DNA of 64,000 nt from Bacillota bacterium (GTDB lineage: Bacteria > Bacillota > Bacilli > Paenibacillales > NBRC-103111), in assembly GCA_023388055.1 (NCBI GenBank), contig JAEWGW010000011.1, positions 248,001 to 312,000 of the forward strand, in the 5' to 3' direction. The notes under the pieces were generated by a model, which searched no databases, was not told where the DNA came from, and worked only from the letters and a program-made list of their open reading frames with translations. Of this stretch, positions 51,097-60,698 are shown piece by piece (positions within the stretch are counted from its first letter, which is position 1; each line of letters begins with the position of its first letter). Position numbers and translations under genes: made by a program.

Positions 51097-53433
51097 TTAC
51101 GCCTCCTTGATATGTTGGGAAATTCTCACTGTCTGAATGCCGGAAACGCCTAACCAGGTGGCAGTGACGACGCAGGCTGCGATCAGCAGCGGTGAAGCCA
51201 GATAGACGAACCACGGATTTACCGCAAAAGGAAAGGCTGCCGCACCGAAGGAGGATACAATCGCCACACCAACCAGCTCACCCAGCGTATTGGCCAGTAT
51301 GGTGCCCACGGTGACGCCCAGCACCAGCACTGTAATGGAGCGCACAAGATACTGCCGGCGGATGTCCGCACCGGTGAAGCCCGTTGCTTTCAGGATGGCG
51401 ATAGGGTAACGGTCCTTCGCCACCAGCATGTTCATAAACAGCAATGTGACCAGCAGGGTAAGCAGGGCGGTCACCCCGATAGCGGTGACGGAGGCTTGTT
51501 GGATGGCTTTCCGTATAGGGCCGAGCATCTGCCCGATGCTTTCGTCAATACCGGTGACCTTGGCGAAGGTGAACTGTTCTCTGTACTGGGATATGGCCGC
51601 TTTCACGTTCTGGCGGTCACGGAAGGTCACCGCAATCCCGGTGCTCAACACCTCTTCATGTTTGACGTCAAAGGTGGCCTGCGCCGTCCGTCCTCCGTTA
51701 GTAACATCCGAATAGATGCCGGAAACCGTCAGGTGCTTTTCCGTACCGTCCACGATTAAGATGACTTCATCCCCGATGGTTTTTTCAAGGTCCTTGGCAT
51801 TGAGGACAGAGAGAGCCAGCTCTGACTCCGACTGTGGCGCCCGGCCCTTGGAGTAGGTGATGGGAAAAGCGGTATAATCCCCGACTGTTACCCGCAGCTT
51901 CTCCAGGGTTCCGCCGTCTGCCCTCCGGTCCAGCATCAACCCGGTAAACAAAGCAGCCCGCTCCACATTCTGGTCCGCGGCCAGCACAGCGGAAATTTCC
52001 GCGGTTTTTCCCGGAACGTCCTCCACCTGTGTCCGCATCACTCCGATATTGACGTCGCATATGCCCATCCCCATGGAAGTGATGAAGCTTTCCTTCGAGA
52101 TGGTGCTGCTGATATTCTGTGGAACGATCATCAGGAAGGAGGAGAGGATAAGTACCATCAGCATGGTGAGGTAGAGCTTTTTCCGGACAAGGACATCCTG
52201 GATACCGAGAAATACATTCCGCGAAAAAAGCCGGTTCCGGCTCAGTCTGAGGAGTCTGGCCGATCTGGATTTGTCACGGGGTGCGCCGAACCGGACCGCC
52301 TGTGCCGGGGATATGCTGCGGAAGCGCCGAAGCACATTATTCACATAGAGTAAAATCACCGCGAAGATGACCGCCGCTCCCAAAAGCCCGCAGAAGAAGC
52401 CGGGCAGCGGACTGCCGCCTTCGCCGATGTACAGGCGGATGTTCCGCATAAAGGGAGCTTGGAGCGGCAGAGAGGCCAGAAACCCCAACGCACATGCAAC
52501 TGCTGCGATAACGCCATATTTTGCAAGGTAGAGCTTTCTAATCTGCGACACCTGTATCCCGATTGCCTTCAGGACGCCAATTTCCCTGTAATCCTCCTCA
52601 ATTTTGGCCAGCAGCGTAAACCGGATGCACAGAAATGCCACAATAATAACCAGAAGCCCGATAAGCACCAGCACGGCAATCATGATGCCGTCGGTAAGGC
52701 CATTGATCATCTTCACCTGTGTGTACGTGATGGGGGGCGGTCCATTTGCCGGAAGTCCCGCTTCCAGATAGGCTGCTTCGAAGGCCGGGAAGGATACGTC
52801 CTTGGCCAGCCGGAATTCAATCAGGTTTTCTACATGCCCGAATGCACGGACCTTCTCGAAATCTGCCGGGCTCACCAGAAACCGCTTGGAGCTAATCAAT
52901 GCGGGATTCATGATCGAATCCCGCAGGAACCCCGCAACGGTAAAGGAAACGCCGTGGATAACCACCGGATCGCCCAGCGCTGCCTTTCCTTCCTGCATGT
53001 AATAGAGGGGAACATACATTTCGCCGTTGGCGGGACGGATGATTTCACCATTCAAATCAAGCAGGAAGTCGAAGCGTTCCCCCTGCACAGCAAGGCCGTT
53101 ATCCTGAACGCTGTCCGCAAGGGAGTCGTCCCCAATCACAATATCTGCGCCCTCCAGGTTGAGGAACTCCAGCACCTGAACATCCTCCACGCTGCCGTTC
53201 GCATCTGCGAACCTCCGCAGCTGCTCCGTATCTACGCCGCCTGTGTGCATCTGCATATAATGGACGGACTTAGCCGACAGCAGCATATGATCGATCGCCC
53301 CGAACAGATTGGCGGAGAGCGAGGCGGCCAAAGCGGTCAGCATGGCGGAAATGAGGATAAATCCCGTAACTGTTGCGGTAATCAGCTTGCTCCGGCGTAT
53401 ATCGTTCTGAATCATTCTCCGGTACATATCCAT
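51097..53433 (-). CDS. FtsX/MacB-type ABC transporter permease
   Basis: 778 residues with a helix near residues 18-40, a large extracytoplasmic part, a three-helix FtsX block (about 255-365, MIAVLVLIGLLVIIVAFLC), a further helix near 420, a second extracytoplasmic part and a final FtsX block (about 640-760, VTALLTLLVTLLFMNMLVA). This ten-helix form pairs with the downstream ATPase. Such transporters remove or sense peptide antibiotics at the membrane surface. It is 21 nt downstream of the histidine kinase gene. Confidence 0.9.
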   Translation of the reverse strand: MDMYRRMIQNDIRRSKLITATVTGFILISAMLTALAASLSANLFGAIDHMLLSAKSVHYMQMHTGGVDTEQLRRFADANGSVEDVQVLEFLNLEGADIVIGDDSLADSVQDNGLAVQGERFDFLLDLNGEIIRPANGEMYVPLYYMQEGKAALGDPVVIHGVSFTVAGFLRDSIMNPALISSKRFLVSPADFEKVRAFGHVENLIEFRLAKDVSFPAFEAAYLEAGLPANGPPPITYTQVKMINGLTDGIMIAVLVLIGLLVIIVAFLCIRFTLLAKIEEDYREIGVLKAIGIQVSQIRKLYLAKYGVIAAVACALGFLASLPLQAPFMRNIRLYIGEGGSPLPGFFCGLLGAAVIFAVILLYVNNVLRRFRSISPAQAVRFGAPRDKSRSARLLRLSRNRLFSRNVFLGIQDVLVRKKLYLTMLMVLILSSFLMIVPQNISSTISKESFITSMGMGICDVNIGVMRTQVEDVPGKTAEISAVLAADQNVERAALFTGLMLDRRADGGTLEKLRVTVGDYTAFPITYSKGRAPQSESELALSVLNAKDLEKTIGDEVILIVDGTEKHLTVSGIYSDVTNGGRTAQATFDVKHEEVLSTGIAVTFRDRQNVKAAISQYREQFTFAKVTGIDESIGQMLGPIRKAIQQASVTAIGVTALLTLLVTLLFMNMLVAKDRYPIAILKATGFTGADIRRQYLVRSITVLVLGVTVGTILANTLGELVGVAIVSSFGAAAFPFAVNPWFVYLASPLLIAACVVTATWLGVSGIQTVRISQHIKEA

Positions 53434-53454
53434 CCCTCTATCCTATTCATGCCT

Positions 53455-54573
53455 TTACAATGTCGGAAAGCTCAGGACAAACCTCTTGGTATAAGGGGCG
53501 GGGGCACCCAATACGGCAACCTCACCCGCATGCTGCTCCATCACCTTTTTCACTATGGCAAGTCCAAGTCCTGTCCCGCTGCTGGCGCTTCTTGAATCAT
53601 TGCCGGAAACAAAAGGCTCGAACAGCTTCCCGGCGATAGCCTCCGGGATAGCAGGCCCGTTATCGGCAATTTCGATGTAAATATGGCCGGGTTCCTCCGT
53701 CAGTCCTACGAATAACAGGCTGCCCGCCGGATTATGACGAATGGCATTGGTGAGCAAATTGCCAATGGCGCGGTTGGTTTCCAGTGTATCCGCCATAACA
53801 TATACGGGGTTATCCGGCAGCTGCAGCTCCAATTGCATCTGTTTGCTTTCGATTTCGCCGAACAAAACAGCGCAGGAGACACGAAGCAGCTCGGCCATAT
53901 CGACCTTCTCTACCTTCATCCGGTATTGCGGTGTACCCAGCTTGGAATAGAATAGCAGTTGGTCGATCAATTGGTTCATCTGCCCAGCTTTTGCCTTTAT
54001 CGCCAGATGATATTCCTGCTGTTTCTCCGGCTCCTCCACCATGCCGCTGGCCAAGGCCTGCGCATAGCCGGAGATGGTGGTAATGGGGGTTTTTAAGTCG
54101 TGGGCGATGTGGGAAAAAAGCTGCATACGCTCCTTTTCCATGGCCATCCGCTTGTCCTCGGAGTCCTTCAGCTTCCGCGCCATCAGATTGAAGGCATCCC
54201 GCATATCCCCGAATTCCGTTTCCGTTTCAAACTCCAGGGTGGTGTCCAAACGGCCGGCGGTTACCGCCTTGAAGCCTTGTTCCATTTTCTGTACGGGTAC
54301 CAATATTTTCTTGTTCATTCCGCGCCCAAACAGGATAATCCCTGTAACATACACGGCCACTGTGATAAGAATCCAGATAGCCGAAAGAGTGATTTGAAGC
54401 TTTTTCGTCCCTTCTGCCAGAGGGGAGGAGGCCAGCTCCGAGAAGTTCATGCCGTCCTTCCATGTAAAGAGGCTGAATACAAACTCCAACAGCAGAAGCA
54501 CCAGTGCAATGCCGAGGATATAGCCAATAAAGCTGCGCATGATGAGGCTTTTGAAGCTTCGTTTGTTCTTCAT
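53455..54573 (-). CDS. Sensor histidine kinase (HAMP, HisKA, HATPase)
   Basis: 372 residues. Two transmembrane helices (about 10-35 and 65-90) with only a short external loop, then HAMP (about 90-140). The H-box is FSHIAHDLKTPITTISGYAQ with the phospho-accepting His, followed by N-box NLLTNAIRHNP, G1 IADNGPAI and G2 GTGLGLAIVKK. The small loop suggests it senses within the membrane or through the partner transporter. The start codon overlaps the regulator's stop by four bases (ATGA). Confidence 0.95.
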   Translation of the reverse strand: MKNKRSFKSLIMRSFIGYILGIALVLLLLEFVFSLFTWKDGMNFSELASSPLAEGTKKLQITLSAIWILITVAVYVTGIILFGRGMNKKILVPVQKMEQGFKAVTAGRLDTTLEFETETEFGDMRDAFNLMARKLKDSEDKRMAMEKERMQLFSHIAHDLKTPITTISGYAQALASGMVEEPEKQQEYHLAIKAKAGQMNQLIDQLLFYSKLGTPQYRMKVEKVDMAELLRVSCAVLFGEIESKQMQLELQLPDNPVYVMADTLETNRAIGNLLTNAIRHNPAGSLLFVGLTEEPGHIYIEIADNGPAIPEAIAGKLFEPFVSGNDSRSASSGTGLGLAIVKKVMEQHAGEVAVLGAPAPYTKRFVLSFPTL

Positions 54574-55256
54574 GTCCCCACCTCCAGACGGTAGCCCAAA
54601 CCCCGGACGGTTCCGATGGAGACCGTACTATCGCCGGGAAGCTTGTTCCGCAGCTTGCTGATGGCCACCATCACCGTGTTATCGTCCACGATGGCCGCTT
54701 CTTGCCAGGCCGCCTCATAAATCTGTTGTTTGGTGTATACACGTCCGGGCTGCTGCATAAACAGCTTCATCATGTTAAATTCCGTAGCGGTAAGAGGGAT
54801 GCTCCCGGTGCCAAAACGGAGGGTGCAAGCAGACACATCCAGACACAGTCCACCTGCTGTCAGCAGCATCCTCTCGGAATCCGGCGCACCTCCATCATAA
54901 CGGCGCAATTGTGCCTTGATCCGGGCCACAATCTCCAGAGGGTCAAAGGGTTTGGCCACATAATCATCTGCACCCAGATCAAGGCCCAGTATTTTCTCGT
55001 GATTCTGCGTTTTGGCGCTGACCACAATAATGGGAAGATTACTGTGTGCCCGCAAACCCTTGATAAGCTGGTAACCGTCCAGCTCGGGCATCATAATATC
55101 GATGACGGCCAAATCAACCCGTGTGGACGCTGCCTGCTTCAGTGCTTCCCGTCCATTCTCCGCCTGGATCACGGAATACCCGTCCTTTTCGATATATAAC
55201 CGCAGAAGCTCCCGGATTTCCTTCTCGTCATCCACGATCAGAATCGTTTTGCTCAT
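54570..55256 (-). CDS. OmpR family response regulator
   Basis: 228 residues. Receiver domain with D-D acid pocket (VDDEKEIR), phospho-acceptor Asp in VIDIMMPELDGYQ (about 53), and conserved Lys in DYVAKPFDPLEI. The winged-helix domain follows at about 130-225 (LTATEFNMMKLFMQQPGRVY and GTVRGLGYRLEVG). It is the first gene of a minus-strand operon: regulator, kinase, permease, ATPase. A tandem 11-bp repeat upstream of the promoter is its probable binding site, implying autoregulation. Confidence 0.95.
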   Translation of the reverse strand: MSKTILIVDDEKEIRELLRLYIEKDGYSVIQAENGREALKQAASTRVDLAVIDIMMPELDGYQLIKGLRAHSNLPIIVVSAKTQNHEKILGLDLGADDYVAKPFDPLEIVARIKAQLRRYDGGAPDSERMLLTAGGLCLDVSACTLRFGTGSIPLTATEFNMMKLFMQQPGRVYTKQQIYEAAWQEAAIVDDNTVMVAISKLRNKLPGDSTVSIGTVRGLGYRLEVGT

Positions 55257-55300
55257 GGTTCACCTCTTTTCGAACTCATGCATCTTCAAGCTATACGTTC

Positions 55301-55358
55301 ATTATAAAGGGCCTATCTTTCAGTTAGATAGGGCTAACCTTAACATTACCTTAAGATT
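55301..55358 (-). promoter_or_regulatory. Activator-type promoter of the two-component/ABC operon
   Basis: Minus-strand -10 TATAAT (complement of 55301-55306) without a good -35. Upstream are two head-to-tail 11-bp repeats, ACCTTAACATT (55337-55347) and ACCTTAAGATT (55348-55358), the form bound by OmpR-type regulators. Nothing else notable in 55257-55568. Confidence 0.7.
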
Positions 55359-55568
55359 CCGACAGTATGTGTTAGTGCTAGAGTATCTTGTATGTATATG
55401 AAATAGTCCATTAGTTTACAATGTTCGACATTGATTGATGAAATCGTTGCCACAATCCTGATTTTGGGATATTATTCTTACATTACTTCCTCATTTTGGG
55501 TCGAATTTTCGGGGCTCATGCTTCATTTGGAAGAATAATAGGGTAGTGTCATCCACTGGAGGAGAACA

Positions 55569-58500
55569 ATGGTAAGTAAACAAGGTCGAAGGCAGGTCAG
55601 CATACTTCTGGTTTTCGTACTGCTGATCACGATGCTGATGCCAGCAATGGCATATGGCGCGGAAGCATCGCTAAAGGACATTAGCGGCTCTTACGCACAG
55701 CAGGAAATTCAAAGCTTGATCCAGCAGGGAATTGTCAACGGTTATGAGGATGGGACATTCCGGCCTGATCAAGCCATGACCCGTGCAGAATTTGCCAAGA
55801 TTCTTTCCCTTGCGCTTGGTTTGAAGGAAAAACCGGAAGCGGCCGCCTCGTTCAAGGATGTAGCTGCGTCAAGTTGGTATCAAGGTTATGTTGGGGCCAT
55901 CACGGAGCTCGGCATAACAGAAGGAACCTCGCCCGGCAGATTTTCCCCCGACAGCGAGGTGACCCGGGAAGAGCTGATTGTGTTCTTCATACGGGCTCTT
56001 GATTTGGAGATAGTCGCAGGTCAGCTGCCTGCCAATGCAGAATTGGCCGACCTTAACAAAGTTTCCCCATGGGCCCAAACCGCTGTCTCCCTGGCTTACA
56101 AGATTGGGTTTATTAATGGGGTTGAACAAAACGGAGCCATAACCTTTCATCCCCAAGACCATGCCCAAAGACAGGCCTTGGCCCGATTGACATATGAGTT
56201 CATACATAATAAGAACGTACTCGTGAAAAAAGCTCAAATTCTGGCAGTAAGCGAAATACCTTCCCCGGTTTCGAAGATTGAAGCCATTACCAATACTACG
56301 GTTGAAGTGAGCTTCTACAAGGAAATCGAAGGTATAGACTTATCCGACTTCGCTTTTAATGGGCTGAAAGTTTCGAAGGCAGATCTCAAAGCAGGAAGCA
56401 AGACCATTGTCGTAGTAACCACCGAACCGCAAGCTGCCGGCACGGTTTATACCCTTATCTATAAAGGCCTGAACAGCATGAAGTCCTTCACAGGCATGGC
56501 GAGCTTCGCCGGTGGTGGTGCTCCAGGTGGCGGTGCCCCTTCTAACTCCACATTGACCGACACAGAAAAACTAAATAAGGGCGGCACCTACACTTCTCTA
56601 ACGATCAATTCCTCCGGTACCCTTGGGCCTGTCAGCGGCTCAACTGTTATTACCGGCACACTCACTCTTAACCCCGGTGAAAACGGGCAAATCACATTGC
56701 GCAATGTGGAAGCAGCCCGGATTGAGGTGCTCTCCGGCAGCCCGGACACCATCAAACTCCAAAATACCATTATCAATACCTTAAAAATAGCCTCCACGAA
56801 TCAAAATCATCCTACCCGGATAGAAACTCTTGACGGATCGCAGGTTACAACAACGCTTATCCAATCCAAAGCTATCATTGAATCTACTGCCGGCAGTCTG
56901 GGTATGATCCAGATCGGCTATGGAGCAGCAGGTCAGGAGGTAGAGCTTCGCGGAACCATCAAAGGCAATATTACCGTGGATAGCGCCAGCACCCAAATCA
57001 AAATCGCTGCACCGAAGGAAGGCGGCGTAACCTCTGTCTCTACGCTTCAAGTAGGCTCAGAGGCTTCCATCAACGTAGCTGATGGCGCAACATTGGGCAA
57101 TATTAGCGTTACTTCTCCGCATGCCGCTATTGAACTGGCGGGTAAAGGCCAGATTCGGCAAGTAACCGTATCCAAGGAAGCCGAAGGCGCGACACTGAAT
57201 CTGTCGACTGCCAACATCACCAGTCTGCGGCTTGAGGCCAACGTGAAGCTGGAAGGTGATGCAGCCACCATCGGAGCTGTCCCGATTGTTGCAGCTCCTG
57301 GAGTATCTGTAGAAGTGCCCGCCAACGTCCTGGTTGAACTTAAAGCGAATGTGGTGGCAGTTGTAGAAGGAATTGGCGAGATAACAGAATATTCCTCTCT
57401 GCAGGATGCCCAAATTCAAGCTGCCGAAATTTTGGTCAATAATGCGTTGGTCCTGGGGATCGATTCGAAGGAAATTGCAGGTTATGAAATCATATTGCAG
57501 AAAGCCAAAGATGAAATTACGGTCTACGCCCTAAGAGCTGCAGTCAATCAGCTGAAAATCAATTATCACGAGAACGACAGCCAGGCATCCGTTTCTCATG
57601 ACATTATTCTTCCGGCAATCGATCAGGCCACGGGAGTCACCATTACCTGGACGACCTCCGATGCTTCATTAATAACAAGCAGCGGAGAAGTCACCCGCCC
57701 TGCAATCGGATCGGCTGATGCTGCCGTAGTCTTGACGGCAACCTTGGCCAAAAACAACAAAACGGAAACCATAACCTTCCATATTACCGTCGCGGCGCAG
57801 CAGCCTGTCGCGGAGCTGGAAGCTCTCTCCGTTGAGCCCAACCAGTTGTCACTGGATAAAGGGGAAAGCCGTGACCTGAAGGTTTTCGGCATCTATTCCG
57901 ACAGAACCTCGTCGTTATTAATCGGCAAAGCTGCGTTTACCAGCACTGATCCCAAGATTGCATCAGTCACCTCCGCAGGAACGGTAACAGCCCTGTCCGG
58001 AGGAACTACGGAAATCATCGTCTCCTACATGGAGTTATCTGAACGTATAAGCGTTACTGTGAAGGCGCCTCTTGAGATCCATTTGAAGGCTGAAGCAGGA
58101 AACCGGGAAGCCACCTTATATTGGACTTCCATTGGTGACGGGGTGACTTATCAGGTATACCATTCCAGAAGCAGCGGTTCGTATGAAACCCCGCTGGTAA
58201 CTGTTCAAAGCGTTACCTACACAGCAAAGGGGCTTTTAGAAAACACGGACTACTATTTCATTGTAAAAGCCTGGACAGACGGAAATGCCTATACCTCCAA
58301 CGAAGTCCATGTTGTTCCGACAGATGGAACAGTGCTTCAAACAGCCAAGCCTGTTGTGTCCGGAGCCATTTACCCCAATGGATTTGAGTTATGGGGAACA
58401 GCGGAGGGTGCTGCTGATAACAAGTTAACGGAAATTTTCCTATCCAAAATGGACGGGACTTCTGTAGCTTATAGCTGTGCAGCCGCTTCAGGGAAGTTCG

Positions 58501-60557
58501 AGATTTCAAGCGTCAACCTCCTTTTCTACAATAGAAGCCTTTCTGCCGGTGAAGAGATTAAGATCACTGCCAGGGCCTACGGAAAAATCACCAGCGAGCC
58601 GGTTATTATGACTGTTCTGCCGACTACGGGAGAAACAGCCATACCAGCCATTACAGACGTCGTGAATGAAGTATCCAATATTACCGGAACAGCTGAGCCA
58701 GGGGCTGCAGTCCATATGGAATACAGATATGTCCCGGTTGAACCGGGAACCGGTGATGGCGGTTCAAACGGAGTTGGAGAGAGATTTACAAGAATTGCCG
58801 CGGTCAAGGCTGCTTCAGACGGACGTTTTACGTTCCATGGCTACGAGGGTCAATTCGAAACCGGCGAGAGATTGACCATTACCGCTGTCGCATTGGGCAA
58901 AGCTACCAGCCAGCCGGTTCAACTCATTGTCCAACCTGCACCACAAGCGGTAACGCCAACAGTTTCAGGATCAGTCTATACCAACGGCTGGAAACTGAGC
59001 GGTTTTGCCGAGCCCGTCCAAGGAAATGACTACGCCTATGTATCGCTTCAGACAAAAAGCGGCTTTAATCTCAGTTCGGCGGGTGTTAGAGAAAATGGCT
59101 CTTTCACCATGGAAGGTATTAACTATACCGATATCAATGTAACCCCCGGCGAATCAGTCTATTTTGTCTTTCAAAAATATGGAATGAAAAAGAGCGAGCC
59201 GGTTGAGCTTATTGTCCAAGCTGCTGGTGTGAAGACCGCCGCGGTTATGCTGGATGTAACCAATGAGCTGCTGGTCAGCGGCTGGGCAGAGTTCGGCTCC
59301 TATGTTACCATTGTCGGCGGTACGGACTTCAAGCAGATGATTGCCGCCTCGTCTACTACAGGTGCCTTCACCCTGCCGCTTCCCGAGGGCTATTTTAAAG
59401 AAGGTGACAAACTGTCTATCTCCTCAACTGTAATCGGGCAAACAACAAGCGATCCTGTTTGGGCCACCCTTCAAGAGGCTCCTGTTACAGCAGCGCCTAC
59501 AGTTAGTGGAACTGTTTATAACAACTTCTTTACATTATGGGGTACAACCGAAGCTATGCCTGCCAATTCCCATACCATCATCCGGTTGTCCAAGCCTGAT
59601 GGGGGCACGATCTATTACGGGTATCATGGTTCAGATCATTTTTTGGCGCAGGATTTCCTTGATTCCAACGCACTATTGCCGGAAGGAATGGAGCTTTTGC
59701 TCACTGCCCAAACCCTTGGCAAGAAAAAGAGTGCTCCGGTTCGTGTTATGGTTCAGGCTGCAAACGGACAAACCGCCCAGCCGGTCGAAGTGGATGCTAA
59801 GGAAGCGTTGATCAGAGGCACAGCGGAGCCGAGTTCCTATGTCCAACTCCTATATGCCCGAAACGGCGGTGTTGCCCGAAGTATGACTATGGCCTCTTCC
59901 TATGACGGCAGCTTTTCATTTGTTACATCTCGGGAAAATTTGCAGGCAGGAGACACAGTCACGATTATTGCATTAACTTCCGGTAAAGCAGCCAGCGACC
60001 CGGTGCAGGTTGTAGTCCAGGCTTCAGCCAAATCGCCAACCCCTGTAGTTGCGGGTACGGTCTATACCAATGTGTTGACGCTAAGCGGAACAACCCACCC
60101 CGTCGATGAGAATATCACCGTTTATGTCACAACCGTCACCGGAAGCTATATAGCGTCTATAGGGGTCTACAGAGGTGAATTCTCCTCAAGCAGCCTTATC
60201 GATGAAATACTGGTTCCTGGTCAAGAGGTTCTTGTAACTTCAGAAGCAACGGGCTTTAAGAAGAGCGATCCGGTTCGGTTTACTGTACGGGCCACTGAAG
60301 GCCAAACCTCTGTTCCGAGCTATACAGGGATAAATGAGTCTAACTGTTTCATTGGAACCGCAGAGCCTGGAGCCCTTGTGAAGTTGAAAAATGACACACG
60401 AAATTGGAACAGCAGAACCATTGCTTCAGCCTCCGGTACATATTCTATATATGTGCCGGCAGATTTGCTTAAGCTGGGGGACCAATTGTCCCTTACCTCT
60501 ACTGTCGTAGGTAAATCAACCAGCGATACCGTCCACATTACAGTGATCGGCGATTAA
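55569..60557 (+). CDS. Giant SLH-domain surface protein with alternating A/B repeats
   Basis: 1662 residues behind GGAGGAG. A signal peptide (VSILLVFVLLITMLMPAMAYG) precedes three SLH modules (about 34-215; EDGTFRPDQAMTRAEFAKIL is the first) that bind wall polysaccharide. Next come a beta-rich region with strands resembling a beta helix (about 330-600), a Big_2-like Ig unit (about 755-835, DPKIASVTSAGTVTA) and an FnIII unit (about 840-915). The last 740 residues alternate two repeat types four times: A (PTVSGTVYTN...LSGT) and B (ITGTAEPGA...). Predicted S-layer-anchored adhesin or scaffold. No enzyme motif is seen. Confidence 0.92.
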   Translation: MVSKQGRRQVSILLVFVLLITMLMPAMAYGAEASLKDISGSYAQQEIQSLIQQGIVNGYEDGTFRPDQAMTRAEFAKILSLALGLKEKPEAAASFKDVAASSWYQGYVGAITELGITEGTSPGRFSPDSEVTREELIVFFIRALDLEIVAGQLPANAELADLNKVSPWAQTAVSLAYKIGFINGVEQNGAITFHPQDHAQRQALARLTYEFIHNKNVLVKKAQILAVSEIPSPVSKIEAITNTTVEVSFYKEIEGIDLSDFAFNGLKVSKADLKAGSKTIVVVTTEPQAAGTVYTLIYKGLNSMKSFTGMASFAGGGAPGGGAPSNSTLTDTEKLNKGGTYTSLTINSSGTLGPVSGSTVITGTLTLNPGENGQITLRNVEAARIEVLSGSPDTIKLQNTIINTLKIASTNQNHPTRIETLDGSQVTTTLIQSKAIIESTAGSLGMIQIGYGAAGQEVELRGTIKGNITVDSASTQIKIAAPKEGGVTSVSTLQVGSEASINVADGATLGNISVTSPHAAIELAGKGQIRQVTVSKEAEGATLNLSTANITSLRLEANVKLEGDAATIGAVPIVAAPGVSVEVPANVLVELKANVVAVVEGIGEITEYSSLQDAQIQAAEILVNNALVLGIDSKEIAGYEIILQKAKDEITVYALRAAVNQLKINYHENDSQASVSHDIILPAIDQATGVTITWTTSDASLITSSGEVTRPAIGSADAAVVLTATLAKNNKTETITFHITVAAQQPVAELEALSVEPNQLSLDKGESRDLKVFGIYSDRTSSLLIGKAAFTSTDPKIASVTSAGTVTALSGGTTEIIVSYMELSERISVTVKAPLEIHLKAEAGNREATLYWTSIGDGVTYQVYHSRSSGSYETPLVTVQSVTYTAKGLLENTDYYFIVKAWTDGNAYTSNEVHVVPTDGTVLQTAKPVVSGAIYPNGFELWGTAEGAADNKLTEIFLSKMDGTSVAYSCAAASGKFEISSVNLLFYNRSLSAGEEIKITARAYGKITSEPVIMTVLPTTGETAIPAITDVVNEVSNITGTAEPGAAVHMEYRYVPVEPGTGDGGSNGVGERFTRIAAVKAASDGRFTFHGYEGQFETGERLTITAVALGKATSQPVQLIVQPAPQAVTPTVSGSVYTNGWKLSGFAEPVQGNDYAYVSLQTKSGFNLSSAGVRENGSFTMEGINYTDINVTPGESVYFVFQKYGMKKSEPVELIVQAAGVKTAAVMLDVTNELLVSGWAEFGSYVTIVGGTDFKQMIAASSTTGAFTLPLPEGYFKEGDKLSISSTVIGQTTSDPVWATLQEAPVTAAPTVSGTVYNNFFTLWGTTEAMPANSHTIIRLSKPDGGTIYYGYHGSDHFLAQDFLDSNALLPEGMELLLTAQTLGKKKSAPVRVMVQAANGQTAQPVEVDAKEALIRGTAEPSSYVQLLYARNGGVARSMTMASSYDGSFSFVTSRENLQAGDTVTIIALTSGKAASDPVQVVVQASAKSPTPVVAGTVYTNVLTLSGTTHPVDENITVYVTTVTGSYIASIGVYRGEFSSSSLIDEILVPGQEVLVTSEATGFKKSDPVRFTVRATEGQTSVPSYTGINESNCFIGTAEPGALVKLKNDTRNWNSRTIASASGTYSIYVPADLLKLGDQLSLTSTVVGKSTSDTVHITVIGD

Positions 60558-60562
60558 CCATT

Positions 60563-60609
60563 AATAGGCTGCCCCATACCGGTAACATATCCGGGTGAGG
60601 CAGCCTATT
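60563..60609 (+). terminator. Terminator of the SLH protein gene
   Basis: Perfect 11-bp stem AATAGGCTGCC/GGCAGCCTATT with an inner CCGG pairing, followed by an A/T-rich stretch. Confidence 0.75.
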
Positions 60610-60698
60610 CAATTATTCATAAGTAAAAATGATATAGTATAAATGGAATGTTGCATATATAATTACATTAAAATGGAATTCGAAAGGGGTGAATAGTC

